From positions 1 through 64,000 of the forward strand of contig JAJEBE010000010.1 of the NCBI GenBank assembly GCA_022822545.1: a stretch of 64,000 nucleotides of DNA, in the 5' to 3' direction. Of this stretch, positions 37,099 to 45,450 are shown one piece after another. Positions within the stretch are counted from its first letter, which is position 1. Every line of letters starts with the position of its first letter. Position numbers and translations under genes: made by a program. The notes under the pieces are model-generated. The model did not search any database and was not told the origin of the DNA. It saw only the letters and a program-made list of their open reading frames with translations. The DNA comes from Anaerolineae bacterium (GTDB lineage: Bacteria > Chloroflexota > Anaerolineae > Aggregatilineales > Phototrophicaceae).

Positions 37099-38148
37099 GT
37101 GGAAGCTTACGGAGCAACTGCCGATGGTAGACCGGTCGAACAGTACACATTAACAAATGCGGCCGGCATGGAAGTCAAGCTGATTACGTACGGCGGGATC
37201 TTGACCGAAATTCACGCGCCGGATCGGCAAGGGCGGCTCGCCAATGTCGCGCTGGGCTTTGACAGCCTGGCTAAGTACCAAGCGGTACATCCATATTTTG
37301 GCGCTATCACGGGGCGCTATGCCAATCGTATCGCTGGCGGGCGTTTCACGCTCGATGGCGTCGAATACAGCTTGTTCAAGCAGGACGGCGAATGCTCGCT
37401 GCATGGCGGGGAGGTCGGCTTTGACAAGCGCGTTTGGAAGGCGCGGGAGATTGACGGCGGCGTTGAGTTGTCTTACTCAAGCCCGGCTGGCGAGGAAGGC
37501 TATCCCGGCAGGCTGGATGTAAGCGTGCGTTACAGCCTGGGCGATGCCAACGATCTGCGGATCGATTACGCTGCGGAGACGGATGCGCCGACGGTGCTGA
37601 ACCTGACGAATCACAGCTATTTCAATCTGATGGGCGAGGGCGAAGGCACGATTTATGACCATGTCCTGATGTTGAATGCCGACCACTACACGCCGACCGA
37701 CGCGCGGCAAATTCCGACGGGCGAGATTGCGCCTGTAAACGGAACGCCCTTCGACTTTCGTCTGCCCAAGGCGATTGGGCCCGGGCAGCGTTCCGCCGAT
37801 GAGCAGATAATGATGGCCAAAGGGTATGACCACAACTTCGTGTTGAATCGCGCTGGATTGGCGGAGGGCGACCTGGGTTTGGCGGCGCGGGTTTATGAGC
37901 CGCGTTCGGGGCGTGTCATGGAGGTATGGACGACTGAGCCGGGCATACAATTCTACGCTGGCAATTTTTTGGATACGACGCTGGTCGGCGCAAGCGGGCG
38001 TCTGTATCGACAGAGCGATGGCTTGGCGCTGGAGACGCAGCACTTTCCGGATTCGCCGAATCAGCCGCATTTTCCGTCGACGGTGTTGCGGCCGGGCGAA
38101 CGCTTTGAGTCGACTACGATTTATCGCTTCTCGACGGATGCCAACTGA
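37099..38148 (+). CDS. galM: Aldose 1-epimerase (mutarotase)
   Basis: Interconverts alpha and beta anomers of hexoses. The protein has 349 residues. YGGILTEIHAPDRQG, the substrate-binding ITGRYANRIAGGRFTLDG, catalytic His in LNLTNHSYFNLMG, DARQIPTGEIAPVNGTPFDF and the catalytic Glu region in LALETQHFPDSPNQPHFPS are all present. The GTG start follows AGGAGGGG. Together with the ROK kinase downstream on the other strand it supports sugar use in this region, although they are not in one operon. Confidence 0.94.
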   Translation: MEAYGATADGRPVEQYTLTNAAGMEVKLITYGGILTEIHAPDRQGRLANVALGFDSLAKYQAVHPYFGAITGRYANRIAGGRFTLDGVEYSLFKQDGECSLHGGEVGFDKRVWKAREIDGGVELSYSSPAGEEGYPGRLDVSVRYSLGDANDLRIDYAAETDAPTVLNLTNHSYFNLMGEGEGTIYDHVLMLNADHYTPTDARQIPTGEIAPVNGTPFDFRLPKAIGPGQRSADEQIMMAKGYDHNFVLNRAGLAEGDLGLAARVYEPRSGRVMEVWTTEPGIQFYAGNFLDTTLVGASGRLYRQSDGLALETQHFPDSPNQPHFPSTVLRPGERFESTTIYRFSTDAN

Positions 38149-38180
38149 GGCGCGGCTTGAGTGGATTGCTATCGGTTGGA

Positions 38181-38220
38181 TATAGATAGGGTAGCATAAC
38201 CAGGATACTCGCTATCTATA
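38181..38220 (+). repeat. Perfect 9-bp inverted repeat TATAGATAG / CTATCTATA
   Basis: TATAGATAG (38181-38189) and CTATCTATA (38212-38220) are exact reverse complements 22 bp apart, in the 229-bp gap between the convergent galM and M81 genes. There is no U-run, so it is not a clear intrinsic terminator. It could still end transcription from either side or bind a protein. Nothing else is recognised in this gap. Confidence 0.55.
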
Positions 38221-38377
38221 CGATTGCCATCGACTCTCGGCATCAGTAAAGCGCGAAAGTCCACTGACCTAGACACTCCCGATCTTTGCTATTGGCGTAC
38301 GATGCCGAAAATGCCATCAATTTGGACTCTGATTGGTTTCGAGAGGCGGTAATGCGCGCCGGCTGTAGTTTGTGAGT

Positions 38378-39799
38378 TTAGAACAGTTGAACGGTCGGAG
38401 ACCATTCCATATCCGCATCAAAGGGATAACAGGGACGGCTGATACGCTCGAACGAAAGGGCGAGCAAATCCTGGTTGACAGCGCCGGGCGAAAGGGCGAG
38501 GGTGTTCTTCTTCGCCATGGCTTTTAGTTCCGGCACGAGATAACCGATCTTGACGACGATGATCTGGTGCTCTTCCGGAGTGATGTTCAAATCGAGGAAT
38601 TGCTGCCGGCGCTGGAAGGATGCGCGCCGAGCCGTCAGGATGACGCGGATGCCATTCGCATTCAGCAGGACTTGAGGGTTGCGCGGATCAAGCTTGATAA
38701 ATTCGACCGCGCCGGTGATGGGCAGCGGCTTGGAATTCAGATGGTCCAGCTTGCCGCCGATGACCAGATCCACGGTAGCGCCTTGGCCCGCATCAAGGCA
38801 GCGCTGGACAGCGGCCGCGTCGGTCATGGCGGCGTAGACGAGGTCGGCCGGTTGATGCCGCAGCGCCCGCTCGAGAAAGGCGGTGACATCGCCAGCGCCG
38901 CCAGCGGTGATGTTGTCACCCGAATCACTGATGACCACTGGCTTGGCGGTCTCCGCCATTGCCTGCTGGAGGCAATCGTCGATGGAGAGCGCCTCGACGC
39001 CGAAGCGGAAGTCGGCGCGCCGCTGCCAATAGAGCGCGGCGAGGTTGCTGGCGGCGGACGAGATGGCTTTGTCGTCCTGACCAATCGCGATGGCGCAAGC
39101 GGTCATCCGCGGCTCATCGGCCCAGACGTAGCCGACCTGGATGGTGGCGTCCATAACGGCGTCGCCATCGATTTCCCCTGGGATGGCGGCGTAGATCGAT
39201 TTGCCGGGTTCCCATTCCGTGCTGGTTTTTTCGCCGGCCAGGCCAACCGGAATCTTGACAAAGGCTTTGCGTGGTCGTATTCCCTCGCGCAGGCAACGCA
39301 GCAAAAGCGAGACAGCCCGTTCGCGCGTCTCCACGGTGTCGATATGAGGCGCGGTTCGGTAGCCGGTGATGATATCGAGTCCCTCCATGACGCGCTCGGA
39401 GACGTTGCCATGCAGATCGTAGCTGGCTGAAATGAGACAATCGGGGCCGACAAGCGCGCGGATGGCGCTGATCCAATCGCCTTCGGCGTCGAGCATGCCG
39501 CTGACGTAGAGCGCGCCGTGCATATCCAGGTAGACGCCGTCCAACGGGAGCAAAGCGCGCAGCCGTTCCAGCAGTTCAGATTTGATGGCGGCGTAAGCGC
39601 TGGCTTCGACCGGCCCGCCAGGCAGGGCTTTGGCTGTTACCGTGCCAAAGAATTCGGCTTCGGGGAAGGCCGTCAGGAAGGGGTAGAGTTCGGCGAACTG
39701 CGGGTCTTCTTGCCGCAGCAGACGAAAGTCTTCAAACGCGGTCGGCAGCGGCGAAAAGGTGCAACTCTCGTTGGCGATGCCGCCAATTGCGATTCTCAT
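38378..39799 (-). CDS. M81-family (MlrC/microcystinase C-like) metallohydrolase
   Basis: A 473-residue protein with the two MlrC domains. RIAIGGIANESCTFSPLPTA is the family N-terminus. Metal-binding signatures follow: DGVYLDMHGAL, ISASYDLHGNVSERV and TGYRTAPHIDT, giving the expected Asp/His/His set. VVISDSGDNITAGGAGDVTAFL marks the start of the C-terminal domain. Founding members cleave linear microcystin, but most relatives lie beside oligopeptide-type ABC transporters and have unknown substrates. Here it is the last gene of the Opp/ROK kinase operon, overlapping the kinase by 4 bp. Confidence 0.88.
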   Translation of the reverse strand: MRIAIGGIANESCTFSPLPTAFEDFRLLRQEDPQFAELYPFLTAFPEAEFFGTVTAKALPGGPVEASAYAAIKSELLERLRALLPLDGVYLDMHGALYVSGMLDAEGDWISAIRALVGPDCLISASYDLHGNVSERVMEGLDIITGYRTAPHIDTVETRERAVSLLLRCLREGIRPRKAFVKIPVGLAGEKTSTEWEPGKSIYAAIPGEIDGDAVMDATIQVGYVWADEPRMTACAIAIGQDDKAISSAASNLAALYWQRRADFRFGVEALSIDDCLQQAMAETAKPVVISDSGDNITAGGAGDVTAFLERALRHQPADLVYAAMTDAAAVQRCLDAGQGATVDLVIGGKLDHLNSKPLPITGAVEFIKLDPRNPQVLLNANGIRVILTARRASFQRRQQFLDLNITPEEHQIIVVKIGYLVPELKAMAKKNTLALSPGAVNQDLLALSFERISRPCYPFDADMEWSPTVQLF

Positions 39800-40752
39800 G
39801 GGCGTTGTCCTTCGTTCTGGTGATACCAGACTAATGCGGCGGCGCCGAGCGCGCCGTCAACAAGCTGCGAGAGTGAGATGCTCGTCGCTTCATAGTTTAG
39901 CGGCAGGCTGCGCGCGCGCAAAGCCGATAGCGTTCGCGGCTCGAGCAGATGCCAGGTAGCGTGGATGAGACCGCCGCCGATGATCAGCAGCTCCGGATTG
40001 AACAGGTTGACGCACCAGGCGCAGGCCAGGCCGAGGGCGTCAGCCGCTACGTCCAGGACGTGAATCGCGAGTGGGTCGCTCTTTTCGGCGGCGCCTATGA
40101 TGGCGCGGGTTGAAAGCGTCTCAGCGGACAAGCAGGTGTCGGCGCCCCCCGCAAGATGTTGACGCGCGTGGGCGATCAGGGCTTTGCCGGATATCGACAT
40201 TTCCAAACAGCCCCGCTGCCCGCATGTGCATTGGCGACCATTAACCGGATCCAGCGATACGTGGCCGATTTCCATTTCCGAAGCCGAGGCGCCCCGCAGC
40301 AGGCGATTGTCGATCATGACTGCGCCGCCGACTCCCGTTCCCACAGTGAGATAGACGAAGTTCGCGACGCCCTGCGCGCGGCCGTAGCGCTGCTCGCCGA
40401 TTGCGCCGACGTTGACATCGTTGGCGATATAGATCGGCGGCGGCTTGGCTAGGCGCGCGGATATGGCGTCGCGGATAGGAGTGCCTTCCCAGCCGAGGTT
40501 GGCGGCATGCAGGGCGATACCGCGCTCGGTGTCCACGGGACCGGGCAGGCCGATGCCGATGCCGCGGATCATGCTGTACGTCTCCAGGTAGGGATTAAGC
40601 AAGCTCGCGATACGATCGGCAGTTTTGGCGAAGGGGTCATCCGCCGAAGTGGGCAAGGTGGCGGAGGCGAGCACCCTGCCAGTGCGGTCGGCGACAACAA
40701 AAGCCATCTTGGTGCCGCCGATATCCACGCCAATTGTTAATTCAGAAGACAC
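39796..40752 (-). CDS. ROK-family sugar kinase (glucokinase-like)
   Basis: A 318-residue ATP-dependent hexose kinase candidate. The phosphate loop is GVDIGGTKMAFVVADRTG, the catalytic region GLPGPVDTERGIALHAANLGWEGTP, NDVNVGAIGEQRYG carries the catalytic Asp, and FVYLTVGTGVGGAVMID follows. The zinc signature GHVSLDP-x-NGRQCTCGQRGCLE is complete. Lack of an N-terminal helix-turn-helix separates it from the ROK repressor at 47298. It lies in the Opp-type uptake operon, so it probably phosphorylates a sugar released from the imported compound. Confidence 0.9.
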   Translation of the reverse strand: MSSELTIGVDIGGTKMAFVVADRTGRVLASATLPTSADDPFAKTADRIASLLNPYLETYSMIRGIGIGLPGPVDTERGIALHAANLGWEGTPIRDAISARLAKPPPIYIANDVNVGAIGEQRYGRAQGVANFVYLTVGTGVGGAVMIDNRLLRGASASEMEIGHVSLDPVNGRQCTCGQRGCLEMSISGKALIAHARQHLAGGADTCLSAETLSTRAIIGAAEKSDPLAIHVLDVAADALGLACAWCVNLFNPELLIIGGGLIHATWHLLEPRTLSALRARSLPLNYEATSISLSQLVDGALGAAALVWYHQNEGQRP

Positions 40753-40783
40753 GATGTTTTCCTGTCGCCATGACCCGCTGAGA

Positions 40784-40966
40784 TCAGCGGTTGATAAACT
40801 TGGCCGTCAAGGCGACGAGAAGGAGTAGAAGCGCGCCGACGCAGATCGAGAGCAACGTCACGAAGTACTCGGGCGAGTCGGCTGGGACGATGAAGAGCAG
40901 CATCAGTGATGTGCCGATGATGAAGCTGGCGATTGTGTAAAAGACTTTCAGCATGTTAGGCGTCAT
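40784..40966 (-). CDS. Small two-helix membrane protein in the uptake operon
   Basis: Sixty residues, MTPNMLKVFYTIASFIIGTS at the start and a second hydrophobic helix (VTLLSICVGALLLLLVALTA) near the end, separated by a short VPADSPEYF loop. It has no signature I recognise. The ATG at 40966 overlaps the oppF-like stop by 11 bp; ATG 40954 just behind that stop is also possible. It is followed 31 bp later by the ROK kinase. Its place inside the operon suggests it is a real gene and perhaps a transporter accessory, but that is inference. Confidence 0.55.
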   Translation of the reverse strand: MTPNMLKVFYTIASFIIGTSLMLLFIVPADSPEYFVTLLSICVGALLLLLVALTAKFINR

Positions 40967-41969
40967 GCAGCACCAATTCCTTGCCTCGTTCAAGCGGGAT
41001 ACAAGCGACTTCCGCGCCCGATTCCGCCATTGGCAGGGATGCCAACTGCGGGACGGTTTCGTCGCAGACGCCTTCGACAAACCAGGGGCAGCGAGGATGG
41101 AAAGAGCAGCCGGGCGGCAATTCCGTCAGGCGCGGGATATCTTCGCTGCGGAGTTGAATATGCTGTTTGTTGCGTGTCTTTTCCGGGTCTGGCTCGGGAA
41201 TGGCGGATAGTAAGACCTTGGTGTAGGGATGCTGGGGATCGCGAATGATCTCTTGCGTCCTGCCCAGCTCGACCAGGCGCCCGAGGTACATAACGCCGAT
41301 GCGTCCCTCCCAGGCGAAGTACTTCGCTAGCGCCAGGTCGTGCGTGATGAAGACGATGGTCACGCCCAGCCGATCCCGCAAATCCATCATCATTTGCAGC
41401 AAGCCGATGCGTATGGACACATCAACCATGCTCACGGATTCGTCGGCCACTATGAGCGACGGCTCGGTGGTCAGAGCGCGGGCGATGCTCACGCGCTGCC
41501 GTTGACCGCCGCTGAGTTGATGCGGGTATTTGTCGATGAAGTCTTCGACCGGACTGAGGTCAACCAGATCGAGCAATTCGTGGACGCGCTGCCGCACGCC
41601 GCGCCGACCGCCAGCGAGGCCGTGTCTGAGCAAGGGGTAGCTGAGCGTCTCGGAGACCGTATGCGTCGGATTCAGCGAGGCGTAGGGGTCTTGGTGGATG
41701 ATCTGAACCGAGCGGCGAAAGCGGCGATATTCCGCGCCCCGTAACCTGGCGATGTCTTTGCCCTCGAATTCAATCGCGCCGGCGCTGGGCGGCAGCAGGT
41801 CGCAGATGATCTTGCCGGTGGTTGTCTTGCCACAGCCGCTCTCGCCGACCAGACAGAGGAATTCCAGACTGTTCACGGCGAAGTTGATGTCTTGCAAGAC
41901 GGGAATGACTTCGCGCCCGCGTTTGAAGCTGCGGTATACATGTTTAAGTTCAAGGATGGGCGGGGACAT
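40956..41969 (-). CDS. Oligopeptide/dipeptide-type ABC transporter ATPase, OppF-like
   Basis: A 337-residue cytoplasmic ATPase. Walker A is GESGCGKTTTGK, the Q-loop IIHQDPYASLNP, the signature [16 protein letters not shown], Walker B LIVADESVSMVD and the switch FITHDLALAKYF. The C-terminal oligopeptide-transporter extension is present with the Cys motif CSFHPRCPWFVEGVCDE, which holds an Fe-S or metal centre in the family. It pairs with the OppD-like protein encoded immediately upstream (1-bp overlap). Walker B has Ser-Val-Ser where Thr-Ser-Ala is common. Confidence 0.92.
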   Translation of the reverse strand: MSPPILELKHVYRSFKRGREVIPVLQDINFAVNSLEFLCLVGESGCGKTTTGKIICDLLPPSAGAIEFEGKDIARLRGAEYRRFRRSVQIIHQDPYASLNPTHTVSETLSYPLLRHGLAGGRRGVRQRVHELLDLVDLSPVEDFIDKYPHQLSGGQRQRVSIARALTTEPSLIVADESVSMVDVSIRIGLLQMMMDLRDRLGVTIVFITHDLALAKYFAWEGRIGVMYLGRLVELGRTQEIIRDPQHPYTKVLLSAIPEPDPEKTRNKQHIQLRSEDIPRLTELPPGCSFHPRCPWFVEGVCDETVPQLASLPMAESGAEVACIPLERGKELVLHDA

Positions 41970-42985
41970 TAGACCGGCTCCTTGCGGCTTTCGAGCAGAC
42001 GGTCTTTATGCCAGCAGGCGGCAAGGTGTGTCCCGATATCATGCTCCAGCGGCGGGTCTTCTTTCTTGCAGGCATCGGTGGCGAAGCCGCAGCGCGGATG
42101 GAATTTGCAGCCCGCTGGCGGATTGATGAGGTTGGGCGGCGAGCCGGGTATGCTCTGCAAATGATCTTGCAGGTGTTCCAAAGTCGGCACAGAGGTGAGC
42201 AGGCCGTATGTATAAGGATGCAAGGAACGATAAAAGATGTCGTTAACCGGGCCGATCTCCACGATTTCGCCGGCGTAGACCGTGGCGACGGTATCGGCCA
42301 TTTCGGCAGCCAGCGACAGATCATGACTGATGAATATGATGCTGAAGCGCAATTGACGCTGCATGTCGTTTAGCACATCGATGATGGCGCGCTGGGTGAG
42401 GATGTCGAGCGCGGTCGTCGGCTCGTCGAGGATCACAATCTGTGGATTGAGCAAGACGCCCAGCGCCAGCAGCGTACGCTGTTTCATGCCGCCGCTGAGC
42501 TCATGCGGATAGGCGTCGTAGACGCGCTCCGGATCGAGGCGGACGAGCTCGAGTAACTTCAAGGCGCGTTCGCGGATGGCGGCTTTGTCCGTCCAGCCAT
42601 GGGATTGGGCGGTGTCTTCAAATTGCCGGCGGACCTTGAGCACGGGATTAAAGGCGTTTTGCGCGCCCTGGAAAACCATGGCGCAGTCTTTCCAGCGAAA
42701 TTCCCTCAATTGACGATTGCTCAATTTGAGGACGTCCTGGACGCTGTCCTCCCGTTGGTAGCGGATATGTCCGCTGGTGATGACGGCGTTCTTCGGCAGT
42801 TTGCGGATCAGCGCCAGGCTGATAGTTGTTTTGCCGCTGCCGCTCTCGCCGATCAGCGCCAGCGCTTCGCCGGGATGCAAATCAAAGGATACCTGGCTGG
42901 TCGCTTTGACATCGCCGCGTTTGGTGCGATAGACGATTGAAAGATCTTCAACCCGCAGTACTGCCTCACGCCTTTGTTCGGACAT
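41969..42985 (-). CDS. Oligopeptide/dipeptide-type ABC transporter ATPase, OppD-like
   Basis: A 338-residue ATPase partner. Walker A GESGSGKTTIS, Q-loop MVFQGAQNAFNP, signature ELSGGMKQRTLLALG, Walker B IVILDEPTTALD and switch FISHDLSLAAEM are intact. The C-terminal motif CKFHPRCGFATDACKKEDPP gives the usual four-cysteine set. It is encoded 11 bp after the OppC-like permease. The substrate is decided by the binding protein and permeases, not by this subunit. Confidence 0.93.
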   Translation of the reverse strand: MSEQRREAVLRVEDLSIVYRTKRGDVKATSQVSFDLHPGEALALIGESGSGKTTISLALIRKLPKNAVITSGHIRYQREDSVQDVLKLSNRQLREFRWKDCAMVFQGAQNAFNPVLKVRRQFEDTAQSHGWTDKAAIRERALKLLELVRLDPERVYDAYPHELSGGMKQRTLLALGVLLNPQIVILDEPTTALDILTQRAIIDVLNDMQRQLRFSIIFISHDLSLAAEMADTVATVYAGEIVEIGPVNDIFYRSLHPYTYGLLTSVPTLEHLQDHLQSIPGSPPNLINPPAGCKFHPRCGFATDACKKEDPPLEHDIGTHLAACWHKDRLLESRKEPV

Positions 42986-42996
42986 CGCCGCGCCCT

Positions 42997-44247
42997 CTAT
43001 ACCGCAGCCCGCAGGCGGGGATCAAAAACTTCTTCCAGGGCGCGCGCGAAAAGCACCAGGCAGACCTGGAAGAAGGCGATGGCGAGCACAGGCGAAAGCG
43101 CCATGCTTGCGCCGTCCACATTGTAGAGCGTCCCGCGAGAGCGTCCGAAATAGAGCATCACGCCCCAGGTATAGTCGTCAATCGGCGCTAAACCAAGCAC
43201 CAGCAGCGCAATCTGCTCATACATGGCGAAGGTGATGGCGAAGATAAAATTGATCATGACGTAGCTGATCATGTTGGGCAGCATTTCGCGGAACATGATG
43301 TGATAGGTGCTGAGACCCAGCGAGCGCGCCGCTTCGACGAAGTCTCTTTCCCGCAGGCTGAGCACTTGCGCGCGGATGGCGCGCATCAGCGGGGGCCAGC
43401 CCAGCAGCCCAATCATAAGACCCAGAAAGAGCGTATTCTCAAAGCGGATCAAACCGGCCAGGACAACCAGCAGGATGAGGCGCGGCACAGCCAATATCAG
43501 ATTCGACAGCGCGGTCATCGCGGCGTCGAACGCGCCCCCAATCATTGCGGAAAGCGACCCGACCACCAGGGCAATCAAGGTTGAAATCACGCCGCCTATG
43601 ACAGCGGTCAAAATCAAGATACGGCCGCCATGCACGATATGCGTGGCGATATCGCGGCCCTGGGTATCGGTGCCCAGCAAATGCGGCGGTCCCAACTCCG
43701 GATTGGAGATGACGATATGCTCGGCGAGCAGGGCTTGCAACTCGGGGTCTTTGGAATCCGCGCGCAGCTCGGCGACATTCTTCGAGAAGATGAGCATGGC
43801 GTCGATTTCCGTATTCGCGAGGTCAACCAGGGCGGCGCGGATCCCCGGACCGGCGCGGCGGCTGGTCCAGCGGTATTTCTCGATGTTGATGCTATCGGCA
43901 TAAGGCGCTATCAAGCTGGGCCCGCCGGTTTGGTCGACGACGCCCACCGTCTTGCCGGCCAGGTCTTCAAAGCTGCGCAGATGAGCATTATCGCGGTGGA
44001 CAGCCAACTGAATCCGCGAGCCAACCGGTCCCGCGATTTCGTCAAGATTAACTTCGCTGTCGAAGGGGATGAAGTGCGGCATGATAAAGGTCATGACGAA
44101 ATAAGCCAGCAAGCCCAGGAAGCCGATGAAGCCGGCCCGGTTCGCGCGCAAGCGGTTGATGAAGCCGAATACCGCGAACAACACTGTGAAAGGCAGCCGC
44201 AGCAGGGTGAGGAGCGGATGCGGCGCTGCTTGAATCTTGCTGCTCAT
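42997..44247 (-). CDS. Oligopeptide-type ABC permease, OppC-like, with an inserted solute-binding-protein-like lobe
   Basis: 416 residues where OppC proteins usually have about 300. TM1 is near residues 37-60 and is followed by SEVNLDEIAG, as in ordinary OppC. The standard HLLGTDTQGRDI segment comes only at 189-200, and the usual permease core with the EAARSLGLS coupling loop follows. Residues about 75-187 (DNA 43687-44025) are extra: FEDLAGKTVGVVDQTGG and a later LANTEIDAMLIFSKN resemble lobe II of type II solute-binding proteins. The loop after TM1 faces outside. The ATG at 44247 overlaps the OppB stop by 4 bp. Confidence 0.87.
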   Translation of the reverse strand: MSSKIQAAPHPLLTLLRLPFTVLFAVFGFINRLRANRAGFIGFLGLLAYFVMTFIMPHFIPFDSEVNLDEIAGPVGSRIQLAVHRDNAHLRSFEDLAGKTVGVVDQTGGPSLIAPYADSINIEKYRWTSRRAGPGIRAALVDLANTEIDAMLIFSKNVAELRADSKDPELQALLAEHIVISNPELGPPHLLGTDTQGRDIATHIVHGGRILILTAVIGGVISTLIALVVGSLSAMIGGAFDAAMTALSNLILAVPRLILLVVLAGLIRFENTLFLGLMIGLLGWPPLMRAIRAQVLSLRERDFVEAARSLGLSTYHIMFREMLPNMISYVMINFIFAITFAMYEQIALLVLGLAPIDDYTWGVMLYFGRSRGTLYNVDGASMALSPVLAIAFFQVCLVLFARALEEVFDPRLRAAV

Positions 44248-45350
44248 TTCTCCCCCGAGATGCGCACCCGCGGATCCAGCAGACCGTAAGTAAGATCCGC
44301 AAATAAGTTGCTGAAGACAAACGTGGATGAGAGGATCAAGACAGCGCCTTGAACGCTGGTATAGTCGCGGACGGTAATCGCCTGGAATAGATAATGACCG
44401 AAACCCCAATAAACAAATATCTCTTCAATAACGACGCCGCTGCCCAGCACGAAGCCGATGCTGATGCTCAGTTGCGCGAACAGCGGCAGCATGGCGTTGC
44501 GCCCGACATAAGCGGTGATGATGCGCCGGTCTTTCAAGCCGCGCGCTTCGGCGACGTTCACGTAGTCATCGTTGAGCACGCCGGTCGTGCTGCTCTTCAT
44601 GCTCAGCATCCAACTGCCCAAGGTGGCGAGCACGTAGGTAATGATCGGCAGTAGCGCATGTTCGATAGCGCTGCCGATGAATGCGGCATTCAGTCCGGGC
44701 GTCAAACCTGGGTCATATGTGCCCCGCGCCGCGCCGACATCGAACCACTTCCAGGAAATGCCCGGTCCGATGATGATCAGCAAGCCCCAGATGTAATTGG
44801 GCACGCCGGTGAAAAAAGATGAAACCAAAGACAATGTATGGTCAAGAACAGAATCGCGATAATAAGCCATCATCATGCCGAGCACGATGCCGAGCACAAA
44901 ACTGATCAAGAAACCGGAGCCGACGGCGAAGATCGTCCACGGCAGAAAGCGGGCGATCTCATCAAGGATCTTTGTGCCGGGCGACGTGATTGATGTGCCC
45001 AGGTCGAGGCGCAGCAGATCCCCGACATAGTCGACGTATTGATCAAACATGGTGGCGTCAGGGTCAAAGTTAAAGCTGGCGGCGACGCGATCGTAGGCTT
45101 CCTGGTAGGAGATGCCTTCCTGGGTGAGGATCTGCTCGATCAGGACATCGATTGGGTTGCCGGGCATTTGGCGGACGAGGAAAAATGTGACCGTCAGGAC
45201 CGCCCAAATCGTCAGGATCGCCTGCGCAAATACGCGAACGTAATAATTCTTGTAGAAATTTTCGACCGGAGCCGGAACGAGTTTGCTTGTTGCGCTATGA
45301 AGCCCTTCAAGCGCGCCGTGGCCTGCGTCAAGCAATTCAAAGTCAGTCAT
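44244..45350 (-). CDS. Oligopeptide-type ABC permease, OppB-like
   Basis: A 368-residue inner-membrane permease. The first helix (AQAILTIWAVLTVTFFLVRQ) ends in the OppB hallmark MPGNPIDVLIEQ. The long first loop runs to LLRLDLGTSITSPGTKI. The core has ALLPIITYVLATLGSWMLSM, the coupling-helix EARGLKDRRIITAY and FVYWGFGHYLFQAI. The N-terminus is about 30 residues longer than usual and hydrophilic. It is separated from the solute-binding protein gene by 100 bp containing a hairpin repeat, and overlaps the OppC start. Confidence 0.92.
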   Translation of the reverse strand: MTDFELLDAGHGALEGLHSATSKLVPAPVENFYKNYYVRVFAQAILTIWAVLTVTFFLVRQMPGNPIDVLIEQILTQEGISYQEAYDRVAASFNFDPDATMFDQYVDYVGDLLRLDLGTSITSPGTKILDEIARFLPWTIFAVGSGFLISFVLGIVLGMMMAYYRDSVLDHTLSLVSSFFTGVPNYIWGLLIIIGPGISWKWFDVGAARGTYDPGLTPGLNAAFIGSAIEHALLPIITYVLATLGSWMLSMKSSTTGVLNDDYVNVAEARGLKDRRIITAYVGRNAMLPLFAQLSISIGFVLGSGVVIEEIFVYWGFGHYLFQAITVRDYTSVQGAVLILSSTFVFSNLFADLTYGLLDPRVRISGEK

Positions 45351-45392
45351 CGGTGTATTCCAGCGATGTCCTCGCTAGCTATAACTTGGGGA

Positions 45393-45417
45393 AGGGGCGA
45401 GTCGGCGACCCGCCCCT
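45393..45417. repeat. GC-rich hairpin repeat between solute-binding protein and OppB genes
   Basis: AGGGGCG (45393-45399) pairs with CGCCCCT (45411-45417), extended by an inner GTC/GAC stem after one mismatch. It has no T-run. The same AGGGGCG...CGCCC plan is found at 20913-20932, 53619-53644 and 62932-62953. Placed just behind the binding-protein gene it could protect that part of the mRNA from 3' decay, as REP elements do between malE and malF. Confidence 0.6.
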
Positions 45418-45450
45418 CCAGTCGAATGACTTTGTCGTTCAAAGTCCCGA

